This document shows, one piece after another, positions 1 to 12,387 of a stretch of DNA of 64,000 nucleotides. This stretch comes from Allodiplogaster sudhausi (taxonomy: Eukaryota; Nematoda; Chromadorea; Rhabditida; Diplogasteridae): positions 876,001-940,000 of the forward strand of contig CALZFC010000067.1 in assembly GCA_945643635.1 (NCBI GenBank). Direction: 5' to 3'. How positions within the stretch are numbered: position 1 is the stretch's first letter; the number at the start of each line of letters is the position of its first letter. The notes under the pieces were generated by a model that ran no database searches, was not told the DNA's origin, and worked only from the letters and a program-made list of their open reading frames with translations. A program made the translations under genes and the position numbers.

Positions 1-286
1 AAAATTCCCACGATACTCTAGGGATTCAGTGAACATACATAATGTGTAATGTCTACATACAAATAGTATTACTAACAACTATTTCCAAGAATTCGTATTA
101 AGATCAGTGTAATAATGTAATCAGCTGACTGAAATACATAATAAGCATGTACATAGAGAGACTGTTCGCCGTTTTAAATATCACTTGGGGTCGCATCATG
201 TATCAATGGTGTATTAAAATTATTATTACTCGTGTTTGAGTAGTGGTGAGAAGTTTACTGTCTCTTGATCTACTTTTTTTCGTTAT

Positions 287-2147
287 CTACTTTCTCTTGA
301 ATCCGATATAGCCGATGATGGCTCGCCGATAGGAGGGCGTGAAGAGCAGAAGAGAGAGGAGATGTCCGACGTCCAGCACAAAGTACAGCTGCTTTGACAG
401 CAAAGCGAAAACTGCAAGACAGAGAGAGAGAGAGAGAGAGAGAGAACTAGGAGGTGCATTTAAGAGAAAAGAACCAGAGTAAAGCAACACATCGTATTTT
501 AGCCATGCTTATTCTATTCACTTGCCACTTTTGTAACCGTAAATAACGTATAAGAACGCGAGGATGAAATACCAAAAAGAAAAAAAAACTTTTTCAATCG
601 TATCTAACAAATTTGCATATCTGACATAACAAGAAGCAAGAAAAAAACGGCTACCATCATTTTCTATACTCGCGTAATGCAGAGTGATCAATGCGATGGG
701 AGGAATCATGAAGAAGGCAATCGGAAGGATGGACTAAAGAAGATTTTTTTGGTAATTATTTTAAAAATTTTTTAAATAAATACATATATATATACCGTAT
801 TTTCTCTATTAGTACCCCCCCTTTATTAGAACCCCCCTCTAATAGTACCCCCCTCTGAAAATGCCATTGAAATATAGAACCCCTCCCTCTAGTAGAACCC
901 CCCCTCCAATAGTACCCCCCCCCCTAACAGTCTAATACCTCATCTCTAGATGTACTTCGAACGGATCCTGGAAGCATGGGGTGCTCTTTCCAATGAACTG
1001 ATGCCAAATTCATGATAAATCTGTTGTAAAACGGACATTCCAGTGATGATTCCATTGAATTCGGGCTAAGATTGTTCTCTTTTTGGGAATAAAATGTTGA
1101 TATTAAACTTTTAGTATCTCACATTGAAAAATAGAACCCCTCCCTCTAATAGAACCCCTCCCTCTAATAGTGCCCCCCTCTCGCAAGGGTATTGAAAAAT
1201 AGAACCCCCGGGGGTACTAATAGAGAAAATACGGTATATAATTGTTCTAAAATAGAAAATAAAAAAATTCTTTTAATGTGCACGTAGACTAAAGAAACCT
1301 GCGAGATGAGTGCCCTCGTCATCGTACGATGGTATTCCTTCGCACGCGCACTCATGTGCTCGGGCAGCGCTGTTCGAATCGTGTAGAAGATGTGCGAGCA
1401 AAGGAGGAAGATCAGTGGAAGCGGGAAGAACATGCCGGCTATGGCAGTTGCTGGAAACATGGACAATCTTCTTTCAGCTCGATGTTCATGATGCTATTGG
1501 CAGACGTGCATATGGGCATATACACGAAAATATTGCTTCCAAGCAGATTTGAACACTTCTAGAGCCAGAGTATGAAATTCTCTCACACGATCTAGGGGGA
1601 CCGGCATGCAAAGAGTGTGTGATGCAGTAGATAATGTTGAATAAAGAGTAGGAAAGGCGGAAGAAGATATATAATTAAGAGCGGGAAATATCTTGTAAAA
1701 TATTTATGAGATTTTAAGTGCAATGTGAATAATATTAAAAATTATAATGATATTAAGTATGTTAATGCCTGCGATGCAGTAAATTGCTCCGTCTGAGATG
1801 CATGTAATGTCTTCTAGAGCCGCAGAGAATGCTGCGGGCGATGTGTAGGCCATGTCTATATGCTGGCAACAACAAGAAATATTATGGTTCGTTGGTAGGT
1901 GAAATGTCAAAATAAATATTTAAAAAAAGAAAATAGAATTACGAAAGGTTTTTGCTTAACCTTGCTCAGGTACATCCTCGCTTCGGACGGTGACATGATG
2001 CAGAGCCAGAAGAAGCCGCCGTACACAAAAGGAATGATATACAAAAGCGCACGAATAACCCAAGTCGCCCGTGCAGAAAGACGCCATCGAGAGCCGGGCA
2101 GCTGGACTTTCTACAAGAAAGAGATAGAGCGAGAGAGAGGGAGATAG

Positions 2148-2193
<46 letters not shown>

Positions 2194-3075
2194 CTGACAG
2201 AGAGGAAACCGAGAGAAAGAGAGAGAGAGGGAGAAACCTGATGTCTATAGAAGAAGCAGACGAAGAATGCAGGAATGAAGAGTGCAACGCTCGTCATGTA
2301 CAGGAGCTGAGAGAGTTATTTCTTCTTCTTTTTTCCTTTCTTTTTTCGCCACTTACAATAAAAATGCTTACAATTCTTATTTCAGACGTAAATCTAAAAG
2401 GCGGCCTCGAGAGAAGGCCATACGAAACGGCGCATGGCAGTGGCACGAGCATGAGCGGCATCGTTAGCCATGTCATAGTCACGTCGATCGTCAGCGTGGA
2501 CAGCTGCAAGTGGGTTGGATCTTGAACACCTTTGCAGTAGTAGAAGTAAGCCGATATGTAATTAGTAAGTCATATTCCCCGCCGAAGGTACGACGTGGCT
2601 CATTAAATCTGGGGGGCCGTTGATTAGAGAAAAAAAGTAGGGGGCCGTTAATTACGAAAAATTAGTGGGCCGTTGATTAGAAAAAATAGGGGGCCGTTAA
2701 TTAGGAAAAAATAGGAGGCCGTTAATTAGGAAAAATGAGGGGGCCGTTGATTAGGAAAATAATCTTATACACTTATATGCCTTTCGATGTATAGAAGACA
2801 TCGGCGTAAATTCACACAGTTAAAGTCGTAGTAAATTGTACCTAATTGTATGTGCAATAGCAACTAACTAATTGTAGGTGAAATTGTTTCTAATTAATTT
2901 TAACTAATTAATTGTCAGTGAAGTGTCCTTCTGCTGACCACCAGCATTATCAGGCAGTTCTTGTAAGCCGCCGAAGCGCCGCCGCTTTCATAACGAATAA
3001 AGTAGATGACAAGCGCGTGCAGAGCCACAGAGATGCTGCCGTAGCAGCAGTTCGACCAGAAGAAGGCCGACTCTA
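287..3075 (-). CDS. Nematode seven-transmembrane chemoreceptor (STR/SRH/SRI-like), 5' end not found
   Basis: Exons read on the minus strand: 3075-2942, 2503-2372, 2306-2238, 2110-1961, 1862-1769, 1450-1299, 733-655 and 411-287 (stop TAG). Phases agree at every junction and give about 310 residues. Seven hydrophobic segments appear in order: ESAFFW..ALHALVIYFI (TM1), LTIDVTMTWLTMPLMLVPLP (TM2), ALFIPAFFVCFFYRHQ (TM3, with the FYRHQ ending common in these receptors), ALLYIIPFVYGGFFWLCIM (TM4), AGMFFPLPLIFLLCSHIFYT (TM5), SILPIAFFMIPPIALITL (TM6) and LDVGHLLSLLLF (TM7), then TPSYRRAI near the C-terminus. MSARAKEYHRTMTRALISQ before TM6 resembles the third intracellular loop of STR/SRH-class receptors. 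By family it is a chemosensory G-protein-coupled receptor; the ligand is unknown. The 1862-1769 exon has only a GC donor, and the start codon and exon are unresolved. The family call is firm; the subfamily is not. Confidence 0.87.
419..447. repeat. (GA)n microsatellite beside a splice acceptor
   Basis: The sense strand of the chemoreceptor reads this as (CT)n. It ends a few bases before the acceptor at 412-415 (TCTTGCAG) and so serves as the polypyrimidine tract of the last exon. Confidence 0.9.
793..1236. mobile_element. C-tract-rich inverted-repeat element (MITE-like), copy 1
   Basis: The ends are inverted repeats: TACCGTATTTTCTCTATTAG at 793 and its complement ending at 1236 (CTAATAGAGAAAATACGGTA). 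TATATA flanks both sides, which fits a TA target duplication as made by Tc1/mariner-type transposases. Inside are repeated units of C-runs followed by TCTAATAG, on both flanks of a unique middle (about 950-1110). There is no open frame. A second copy lies at 25104-25481 in the opposite orientation. This copy sits in the intron between chemoreceptor exons 1450-1299 and 733-655, so it does not break the gene. Non-autonomous transposon is an inference from structure. Confidence 0.8.
2111..2237. repeat. (GA)n microsatellite filling a chemoreceptor intron
   Basis: The 127-nt intron between exons 2306-2238 and 2110-1961 is almost entirely GA, so CT in the sense of the gene. The acceptor TTTCTTGTAG follows directly. 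Confidence 0.9.
2611..2757. repeat. Minisatellite, six units of about 25 bp
   Basis: Six tandem copies of a unit with core GGGGCCGTTAATTAGGAAAA, differing by TTGATT/TTAATT and by A-run length. The array lies in the intron between chemoreceptor exons 3075-2942 and 2503-2372. Confidence 0.9.
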
Positions 3076-3106
3076 CTGAGGAACTTGGCCAGTGCGAACG
3101 GTGCAC

Positions 3107-3684
3107 ATCTCAAATAGCACATTTAGTATTTTTAATTTAACAATTTATCCGTTATTGTTTCAGGTCGATTCTGAGATGGGCACAGGGATATTATTGACCG
3201 TACGTCAACTATGATAAAATCATTCGTGAATGATAGCTGATCCAATTTTATGTCGCAAGTATCCTCATTCTTTTCTTTTCAACTACCGTGAATTATTATC
3301 CTGTTTATGGTTTAGTGATCTCCTCAATATATCTTAACCGCAGGTTGACACATTGAATATCATTTTAAATGATGAACAATAAAATAAATAAAACTCCTTA
3401 TTTCATAACTCCCAATCGTTCCACTGGAATTAAAAACAAGAGCAAATAACAATCCATCTAGCTATAAATCTCAGTGTTGTCACTTCTATACATTCATATA
3501 TTTATAATGTAAGTCTAAGTAAATAAATAAATAATATAATTTGGATGACATTAAACAACCATGCGCAGTTGTGAAGAGGAGAGGCGGAAGATGCGAACGG
3601 AGAACGTGTCTAAACTCATCAAACATCCGGGGTAGCAGAAGCAAGGAAATGTTTCTCCTTGTGGGTGGTGGAGAGAGAGAGAAC

Positions 3685-3724
<40 letters not shown>

Positions 3725-4882
3725 GAGAGAGAGAACGAGAGAGAGAGAGAACGAAAGAAAGAGAGAGAGGAGAGAGAGGAAGAGAGAGCGAGAAAGAGAG
3801 GAGAGAGAGAGAGAGCGAGTGAGAAAGAGAGAGTGCGAGCGAGAGAGAGAGAGAGAGAGAAGAAGAAGAAGGAAGTTTTCGAGTCTATAGGAAGTTGAAA
3901 AGCTCTCACGCCATTTGATCAAAAGATTCGTTAAGTGTTATTATGCTGGATATGAAAGATGCATGTTCACAATGAACAACAATACTAGACATGTGAATAA
4001 AAGAGAACTGTGTCTGTGAGCAAGCATGTGGATTGGATAATTGTCTCTAGTGTAATTCTCTAATTGAAGTCAATATTTATATTAGAAAAAAAAACGTGCC
4101 TACTTCGGGGTGAGCAGCTCGTGAATGACTTGCATCGCATTTTCCGCCATCAGAAAAAGAGAAAAAAATAAATTCTGTAGAGTAAGTTGGATTAATGGAG
4201 ACATTTTTTCTCGTTATGATTGCAATTAGAGCAAGATTAGAAGATATTACCAGTCGCATCTGAATTGTGGAGACTTTTACTAACATAATTCCTAACGCCC
4301 TTTCTTGGGATGCGTATCATAATCGATCTTGACGTATAATAACCGTTTAAAACGGAACAACCAAATAAAACATCAGCTTTCTATTATGTGTAAATATCTA
4401 TAATATCTTTTATAGCCATCATTTTGTTTTTACAAGTTATAGTCCTTGTCAGTTGTTTGACAAAAGGTAGGTCTTCTATATCTCACGCATCGTCAAATGG
4501 CTTTCTATAGCAAAAATGTTGACAAGGTGAAATACGGCGAGCGCTCTGACGCGAAACACCGCTTGTATGCATGCCACTCTTATAGCACAATGATAAATTG
4601 AACCGGGGCCGTGAGGGCGCATCCGACGCAAAGTGTACCGTGCGGGGTGTCGAACCGTTGCCGCTTGTACGATGGCCTAGGAGTGCAACCAACAGACCAA
4701 TCGTGATTGCTCGGGAACATGTGGAGAAGAATGCCTACACGGGGACTATTTCGTACAGAAAGAGACACGTGTACCTTCTTGTGATTCTTTTATTCGAATT
4801 AACAACAGATAGTGAGAGAGGGTGGGAGAGATAGAGAGTGAGAAAGAGAGAAAAAGAGAGAGTTGGCATAGTGAGCGAGAGT

Positions 4883-4937
<55 letters not shown>

Positions 4938-5138
4938 CGAGAGAAAGTTTATGTGTGTGAGAGAGAGAGAGATTGAGAGAGAGAGAGAGATTGAGAGAGA
5001 GAGAGAGATTGAGAGAGAGAGAGAGAATTTATGTGTTAGAGAGAGAGACATTGAGAGAGAGATCGACAGCTGGCTCAATGAGCGAGTGAGAGAAGGAGAG
5101 AGAGATAGACAGCTGGCTCAATGAGCGAGTGAGAGAAG

Positions 5139-5182
<44 letters not shown>

Positions 5183-6692
5183 CAGCTGGCCCAATGAGCG
5201 AGTGAGAGAAGGAGAGACAGAGAGACAGAGAGACAAAGAGAGACAGAGACAGTGAGATACAGAAAGATATACCTATTACGAATATTCTACACAAGTCTCG
5301 TTTACATTTTAATAGGTAGAACATGTACGCATACATGAAAACAATCCGTTAAACCTCGCAGTACTAGTGAATAACAAAGACAGCTGGTTTGCTGTACCGT
5401 CGCTTTGTAATAAGTCAGCAGCATATAGGACAGCTCGCTTATTTTGTGGTGTTGGCCTCGGTATATGCACTTATTAACCAAAACATGCATATATAGTACA
5501 TATTCTATGCTACCAATTAATGGAGGGCGATGATCCAAAGGATAATGTAAATATATATCAGATATGATGCATGTGTTTTCCTTTTCTTTCAGACGTGTTT
5601 ATGATGACACTGTTTTTGACATCCTTTTAAAGCCTAGAGCGTCTGCATAGTGAATTATTGTCGTCATTACTACTCCTTTTACGGGAGTCTCTGATGTGAG
5701 TGAAAAAAAGTCCGATCGCAATGTATTGCACGAACATGAGAACATCATAATCTTTGTACACTCTTTGTGCTGTCCATCTATCCAAAAGGCGAAGTCATAG
5801 GAAGGTTCTGATAGGCTGGATCGAGTATACATAGATGAGACCGTAGTGTATTGGTTAAGGTGCGGCCCTATGAAGCAGCCGGCTCCGGTTTGAGTTTTTC
5901 TGATAATGAGCACCGTAAATACGAAGAGGCGGCCGATTTCAGTTCAGTCGTCTCTTGCATAGCGTGCAAGATTGAAATGACCAGCATTCGCATGTCCAAT
6001 TGTGTGTAAAAGAAAGAACATCTGGTCATATCATGCCGGCGGACAATACGGCTCTTTTTTCTTTTTCATATATTTTTTTAAAGTTTTACATTGAAAATCA
6101 CTCAAATAAATGTGACGATCAAAGAATAATTAACGCCGTAATGTCTATAAGATTTTATTATCTCTATAAAATGCATGGACACGTCTTATCAAGCAAGAAT
6201 AGAAGTAGATAGCAGAAAGAGAAATTCATAATTTTTCATATGTATTACAGTAATCTGGCGCAATAAACAAAAAAACCTACGCATACTCACATAGTGATAA
6301 AGTAAAGGCCGCAGGATTCATGATGGAAAGAGGAATGTGTGATATTCTGTTGTACGAGGTCATCGAACGCATAAAACGGATTTTTGTTTTGGCATTGCGC
6401 TTATGGACGCTGCGCTTCGCTCGAAACCATCTTGATGTTCGATCAATATAAAAAAAATAATGTACTAATCGTCTTTGAGAATACTAGACTAGTATGATAA
6501 GAAACTGTCTAGCGCTTTGGTAAATCTTAATTTCTTGCAAATATATATGTATTTTTTTTAAGATATGATAAAAGGTGACTAATTATCAAAAACACATTAA
6601 AAGCGACAAGTCGAGATTTTTCCTCATAGGGCGCGAATTAGTGGTAAAATGGCGGGAAATTCAAATTCAAATTCAAGTTCTCCTTTTTCTCT
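3107..6692. other. Intergenic region with GA tracts and unresolved exon-like islands
   Basis: GA tracts lie at 3670-3865, 4840-5030 and 5140-5260. The rest is AT-rich. Three islands of higher GC have open frames but no gene I could assemble: 4480-4770, 5640-5930 (minus-strand frames include YDVLMFVQYIAIGLFFTHI, which is membrane-like) and 6305-6445, where both strands are open. They could be exons of a second chemoreceptor-type gene or pseudogene. No start, stop and phase set could be closed, so no CDS is claimed. Confidence 0.5.
5065..5216. repeat. Three copies of a 35-bp unit within GA repeat
   Basis: The unit begins GACAGCTGGCTCAATGAGCG and continues GTGAGAGAAGGAGA. Copies start at 5065, 5108 and 5181, separated by pure GA. 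They show local duplication of a non-microsatellite island inside the tract. Confidence 0.85.
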
Positions 6693-7439
6693 CTAATCCT
6701 TCTTCTTGCCGCCCTTTTCTTGCTGCGTGCCAATGATGGGGACGCGCCATGTGATGGGCGGGTAGAAGAAGTAGAGCGCGATGGTCGCAATGTTCACGAC
6801 GAGACCGGCGGCGTTGGCGACCTGGCGAGAGAGAGAGAGAGGGGGGAGAGAGAGAGTACAGAGAGAAAGAGAGAGAGAGAGGGTGAGAGAGAAAGATAGA
6901 GGGATGGTGAAAGAGAGAGAAATGGAGAGAGAGAGAAAAGGGAGGGAGAGAAACGGAGACAGTGAGCGGTAGAGAGAGAAATGGAGGGGAGAGTGTGAGC
7001 GGGAGAGAGAAAGAGAGAGAGGTGAGAGAGAAATGGACAGAGCGAGAGGGAAAGAAATAGAGAGTACATCTTACGCTAAAAGGCAATGTCATCCGCTTGT
7101 CTTGAGAAAAGAGATTGTAGGGAAAGAAAGATAGAGAGAGAGAGAGAGAGAAATGTAGAGAACGAGAGATCTACAGCTAGTGAGTGTGGCTGGCATCCAA
7201 TTGTCTTGAGTAAAAACAGGGAAAGAGCAATGAGATAGAGAGACAGAGAGAAAGAATAAAGGAAGACAGAAAATAGAACGAGAGAGGGAGGAGAGCAACG
7301 GTGAGAAAATACTGACAGCGATGTAGTAGTTGCCAGTGAGAAGGCCAAAGGCGGTCCATTGGATCACGAGAAGGAAGATGGCGTATTGGAAAGTGGCCGG
7401 AAGATACTCGGTCGTGCCGAGAGAAATTGCACGCTTCTG

Positions 7440-7470
<31 letters not shown>

Positions 7471-9152
7471 GTGAGAGAGTTAGAGAAAGAGAGAGCGAGA
7501 GAGAGAAAGTTAGGACGTTGAGAGACAGATATACAATGAACTAGATATAGAAAGGGAGATATGTATGTATGTACAGTGACATAGAGAGAGAGAGAGACAA
7601 AGAGAGAGAGTGGTACAGAAAAAGTGAGATAGAGAGTGAGATATAAAAAGAAAGAAAGAAAGAGAGAAAGAAAGAGAGAGTGAGAGAGAGAGAGATCGAG
7701 AGAGGAAAGAGTAACGAACAATCTCGTAGATTCCGCCAGCAAGCGAGACGATCTGCATTGCTGCAGCAATGCTGCCCATCGTGTCGGCGGCAATCGAAGG
7801 ATCGACCTGAAAATGGTAGAAAAATACCGTAACCACGGAATTCTTGTCAATTACCGTAGTCTCGTAAAATACCGTAATCTCGTCTATTGAAGTAACTCCT
7901 TATATTATCTTGATCTCTTCTAATACCGTAATTTGTTCACGAATAGTTATCCAATATGGCAATAAATTGTTTAAAAATATATATATGTGCATATGTATGT
8001 ATAGTAAAAAAAAGTAAAATTAATTACATACATCCAAAATTTAAGATTAATATTATTAAAAGTGTCTTTAATAAATAATTTTTTTTTTAATTAATCAAAA
8101 CCAGTACCGAATCGACGTATGCGAACACGGCATAAAGAGTCACGAAGAGCGCGAGCAGCTGACCATAGAGGTACTTCTATAAAGTTTTGTTAAATTATAT
8201 AGATATTTTTGTTTCTATTTATTTATTTATTTATTTATTTTTTAAATTCAATCACCTAAATTTAATTAAAAAAAAAAAACGACAACCACTTATGGGTGTT
8301 TTCACAGTCACTCTGAAAATTGTGATGTAAAACAAGAAAAAAATCCACGCACAAAATGGCATTGAGGTCTCTGCGGCCTTCAGAGATCATTTTGGACCTC
8401 CAAAAAGGAACCTATTAAAGGAGCGCCGCTTGTCATCCCCAACTGCGTTATATTCATGAAGCGAGTTTGTGCTGCCGGGGCGAATGAGCAATGCGAGAAT
8501 GAGAGCGTGAAAGTACTGGCAAAATGAACTTTGTTCACCTTTCTCTACTACTATTCGCCCTCCATTAACAACTCAAAGTAACGATTCAACAAGAGTGCCT
8601 CCGAGTCTAACCCGGACGGGCTGGTAGACCGCGAAGCAGAAGATGTACACGGCGAACGCGCCGAGGTTGATTGTATTAATTACCTGTGAAAAAAAATATA
8701 TAAAAAGAAATGTGTTCATAAACAATTGCTTAATCAAACAATACTGATGAAGAAACCACGAAGATCTCGCTCATGTGAAACTTATGATCTAGAGAGCGAG
8801 GCAGAGGGAGAGAGAGAGAGCGTGAGCGAGAGAGAGAGAGAGAGAGAGGAGAAAGAGAGCGAGAGAAAGAAAGAAACTTAACCTTATTTCCAATGTCGTC
8901 AGTCATGAAGCCGTGTCGTAGCCAGCAAGTGGTCCTGCAACGAGAACATAAAATTACACTTTATTGCAAAGCACTTTTTCATAGTTATCTTATAACTTTT
9001 ACCTAACATTGATATTGTATTACAGTAGTATAATTTAATTTATTGAATAAGAGACATTTCCTTACATGAGCACCGGCAGAACAAAGTTGACGGACGAGAA
9101 GCCGTCGGCAGTGCCACGCTTGCGCCACTCGAGGATTTGCAGTCTGAGAGGA

Positions 9153-9183
<31 letters not shown>

Positions 9184-9684
9184 AATAGAAAGAGAAAGAG
9201 AGAGAGAGAGGGAGAAAAAGAAAGAGAAAGAGAGAGAAAGAGAAAGAGGAAGAGAGAGAGAGAAAGAGAGAGAAAGAGAAAGAAAAAGAGAGAGAAAGAG
9301 AAAGAGAGAGAGAACAAGAGAAAGGGAAATACAGAGACTGGAAGAGAGAGAGAGAGAGTGCATAAGAAAGAGAGGAAGAGAAAGACAGAGACCGGAAGAG
9401 TGAGAGAGATGAGGAAGAGAGGAGAGAGAGAGAAAGAGAACGAAAAGAGATGGAGAGAGAGAGAGACAGAAACAGAGAATGTAAGAGAGGGAGAGATAGA
9501 GAGGAAGGTAGTGAATAAATAAATAAATAAATAAATAAATAAAGCAAAAAAAGTCAAATACAATTTGCAAAAAAACAAATAGATGGATAAAAAAAGAAGA
9601 AGATATAGAAGCGTACGCTGGCAGGAACGTGAACGAGATGGAGAAGGCGGCGAGCCACGCCGTGAAGATGGACAAGGCATCCAT
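6693..9684 (-). CDS. SWEET-family sugar transporter (MtN3/saliva repeats)
   Basis: Eight exons: 9684-9617, 9143-9066, 8934-8883, 8683-8612, 8176-8108, 7806-7720, 7436-7317 and 6821-6693. They join in phase to 224 residues, ATG to TAG, the usual SWEET length. Two MtN3 repeats are visible. Repeat 1 runs from MDALSIFTAWLAAF through FLPALQILEWRKRGTADGF and TTCWLRHG to AVYIFCFAVYQPV. TM4 is YLYGQLLALFVTLYAVFAY. Repeat 2 runs from DTMGSIAAAMQIVSLAGG through TTEYLPATFQYAIFLLVIQW and GLLTGNYYIAVANAAG to NIATIALYFFYP. The helix-1 Pro (FLP), the W..G after TM2/TM6 and the ..VANAAG motif of TM7 fit the family. The tail GTQQEKGGKKKD is lysine-rich and cytosolic. Known role of the family: bidirectional facilitated diffusion of mono- or disaccharides across plasma or vesicle membranes. 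Three introns end in long sense-strand CT tracts. Acceptor-like CACAG 8 nt before the ATG may be a trans-splice or 5' UTR junction. Confidence 0.93.
6822..7700. repeat. (GA)n tracts in SWEET introns 6 and 7
   Basis: GA-rich blocks at about 6825-7070, 7130-7160, 7225-7300, 7440-7510 and 7580-7700, interrupted by short unique pieces. In the sense of the gene they are CT tracts. Those at 6825 and 7440 abut the acceptors of the last two exons. Confidence 0.85.
9145..9510. repeat. (GA)n tract in SWEET intron 1
   Basis: About 360 bp of imperfect GA (GAGAAA variants) fills most of the first intron. It runs as CT in the sense strand straight into the acceptor CCTCTCAG of exon 2. An (AAAT)n run follows at 9514-9542. 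Confidence 0.88.
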
Positions 9685-12338
9685 TACTGTCCTGTGTTGG
9701 AAATAGAACTATTCTTCCGTTATGCGTTTTATTGTTAGGAACAAAAAAATAAAACTGTAAATAGACTTTCATACTCATATATATTTTTTAAATTCAGAAA
9801 TAGCATTGCATGTGGTTTTAAAACACAGTGAATGAGTAATAAAAGTGCAGCAAAAGGAGTCGACTGATAGCAAGATGGGACATTTCGAAAGTTGCTTAAA
9901 AAATTGTATGATCTGGTAAAGAATCGATAAATTGCACAAGCTTTTAGTTAAAGAGTATTGCGATAAAGGGGAATTTGTATGCACTAGATTTATATGCATA
10001 GGTAACTCTGTTCAACTTTAGCGAAACTTTCTGAAACTTTAGCAGGTCTCCGTGTAAAAGGAACGTGAAGATGCCAAGGTTGGGCAAGTCTGGGCAGATT
10101 CGATTAGAAGACCTGTGCATTGGCACCAAAAGAGGCGAGATTGGGGAGGGTGAGAGAGAGAGAGAGAGAGCGAGCACAGAGAAGAGAGAGGGAGAGGAGA
10201 CAGAGCGAGGGAGAGAGAGAAATGATGGAGAAGAGAGAGAGAAAGAGCGAGAGAAAGAAAGAGAAAGAGAAAGAGAGAGAATGTACATAAAAGTGAGTGG
10301 CATTTCAATCATCAGACACAAATGGTACACGAACGACTAGAGACTACAAGTTCACTTGATTATTCCCGCAGTGTTGCTCTAACCGTTTTCTGTCAGGCCT
10401 TCCCCCCTCTATCTCTCTCTCTCTCTCGCTCTTTATCTCTCTCTCTCTCTCTCTGTATCTCCATCTCTCTCTCTCTCTCTCTTTCTCTCTCTCCAGAGAA
10501 GGGATTGAAATGGGGAACGTAAAGGAGCGGAGGAGTTTCCTTTTGAATTGAAAGAGAAAGAGGAACGGAGGTCCAGTATCAACGAAGATTAATCGAGATA
10601 AATGCGAAAAGTAATTATGGCTATCAGTCTAACAAAGAGAACCAATATCATTAATGCGAGCGTCTTTTTCTGTCGCTAGTGTGACTCTTTTGCCAAAAAA
10701 AAAATGTATGAACAGAAAATATGTTGTGGCAAAAAAGGTAAAGTTAAGGATAGTAAATATTTTGCACAAAAAAAAGTCAAATATTTTTTTACAGAAAAGG
10801 TTTCCTATCTTTAACCAGTGTCATTTTAATGAAATGTGTAGTACAAATGGCAAAGCAATCAAAAAGAAAGGTGGAATAAAAAGGCTTTAATATTCGCCAA
10901 GGATTTGGAAAACCACCGGGTGTTGCAAATAGGGCGTTCACAGTTCAGGATGACCTTCAAATTTACCAACCAACAGATGTTGATAAATTTAACTTTTTTT
11001 TCGGATTCTCGAGTGAAAGTGAAGAGATTGGCAAGACATTTAGACAAAACTAGTGAAAGGGAAAAATGGGAAATAAATGTGATCAAGTGAAAGAGAGGGA
11101 GAGAGGGAGAGAGAGAAAGAGAAGAAAATAATCAAGAGAGACATAGTGAATGGAATACGCGAGAGAAGCAAAGAAAGGAAAGTTGCATTGTATGTAGCAT
11201 CGATTTATAGTCTATGGCATTTGCACGTAGAGGTGAACTAGCCAGGAGAGGGCGAGAGAGAAAGAGAACAGGCAAGAAGATAGAGAGGGAGAGAGAGGTG
11301 TAATGAGAGAAAGTAAGGAAGACAGAGATTGAGAGGGGAGGGAGAGAGAGAAGAGAGAGAGAAAGAGAGAGACAGAGAGAGCAGCAGACAAAATGAAAGT
11401 CCGAGTGTATGCATGCCTCAATGAGAGCCATTGGTGACAGCTGTTTGGTTGGAGACGAGCAGCCTCTCTAGAATGAATTGGAAGAGTTTCTTGTGCCTCT
11501 TCGAACTAGTGAAACAATCAAATTGAGGAAGCTAGAGAGAGAGAACGAGATTGCGATAGGAGTAAAGAGAGAGAGAAGGAAAAGTTATATAAAGAGAAGA
11601 AAACGTAGAGAAACAACGAGAGGGAAAATGAGGAAAGAGAAGGAGAAAGAGAGAGAGAGAACGAGAGAGAGAGAGAGAGAATGCGTAGAACGTTCACTCG
11701 GGTACAAACTACACGAAAGTATGTATATATGTATGTATGTAGTGATATACATATACTATAAAGAGCAAACTTTAAACTAATAAGCGTTTTTTTAATCTTT
11801 CATCTTTTTACAGATTTGTGTGGTATCTTCAAAATTTATTCATGTAACTTTTTGCCGACACTACACAATTTGCATGAAACAAATTAAAAAAAAAAAAAAA
11901 AACAAAAAAAAAACTGGATGATTTTTTAGTTTGGACCGACATACATATGTAGGTGTATACATATATGAAGTTTAGTGATAATTTGGCTTCATTTGTAAAA
12001 GAGTGCTCGGGAAGTGTCTAAACATTTGTTTAATAATCTAGACAATTTCAATGTGTGACAATTGTACTAGAAGAAGCAAAGTAAAATAATGAAATAAAAG
12101 AAATAGTAGTTTTATCTCTAACGAATGTATTCCATTCAGAGTATCCATTGACAATGCTGACACTTCATAAAAGACGAGTCTTACGGGTATCAATGTGAGC
12201 AAGCTTTGTATGGCTTGTATTGATAGGAGACAAGATAATGAATGAAGAGAGAGAGAGCGAGAGAGAGAGAGGGTAGATGAGAGAATGAATGGGAGATGAG
12301 AGTGAGAGAGAGTGGGGAGATAAGAGAGAGAGCGAGAG

Positions 12339-12387
<49 letters not shown>

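Noticed and set aside
2611..2757. CRISPR-like array (short repeats with spacers)
   Set aside because: The units are contiguous with no unique spacers, in a eukaryotic intron; this is a minisatellite.
5828..5875. tRNA-like sequence (TTGGTTAAGGTGCGG, then GGTTTGAGTTT at tRNA-like spacing)
   Set aside because: D-loop-like and T-loop-like strings are correctly spaced, but the anticodon and T stems do not pair and the B box is poor. At most it is a decayed tRNA-derived repeat.
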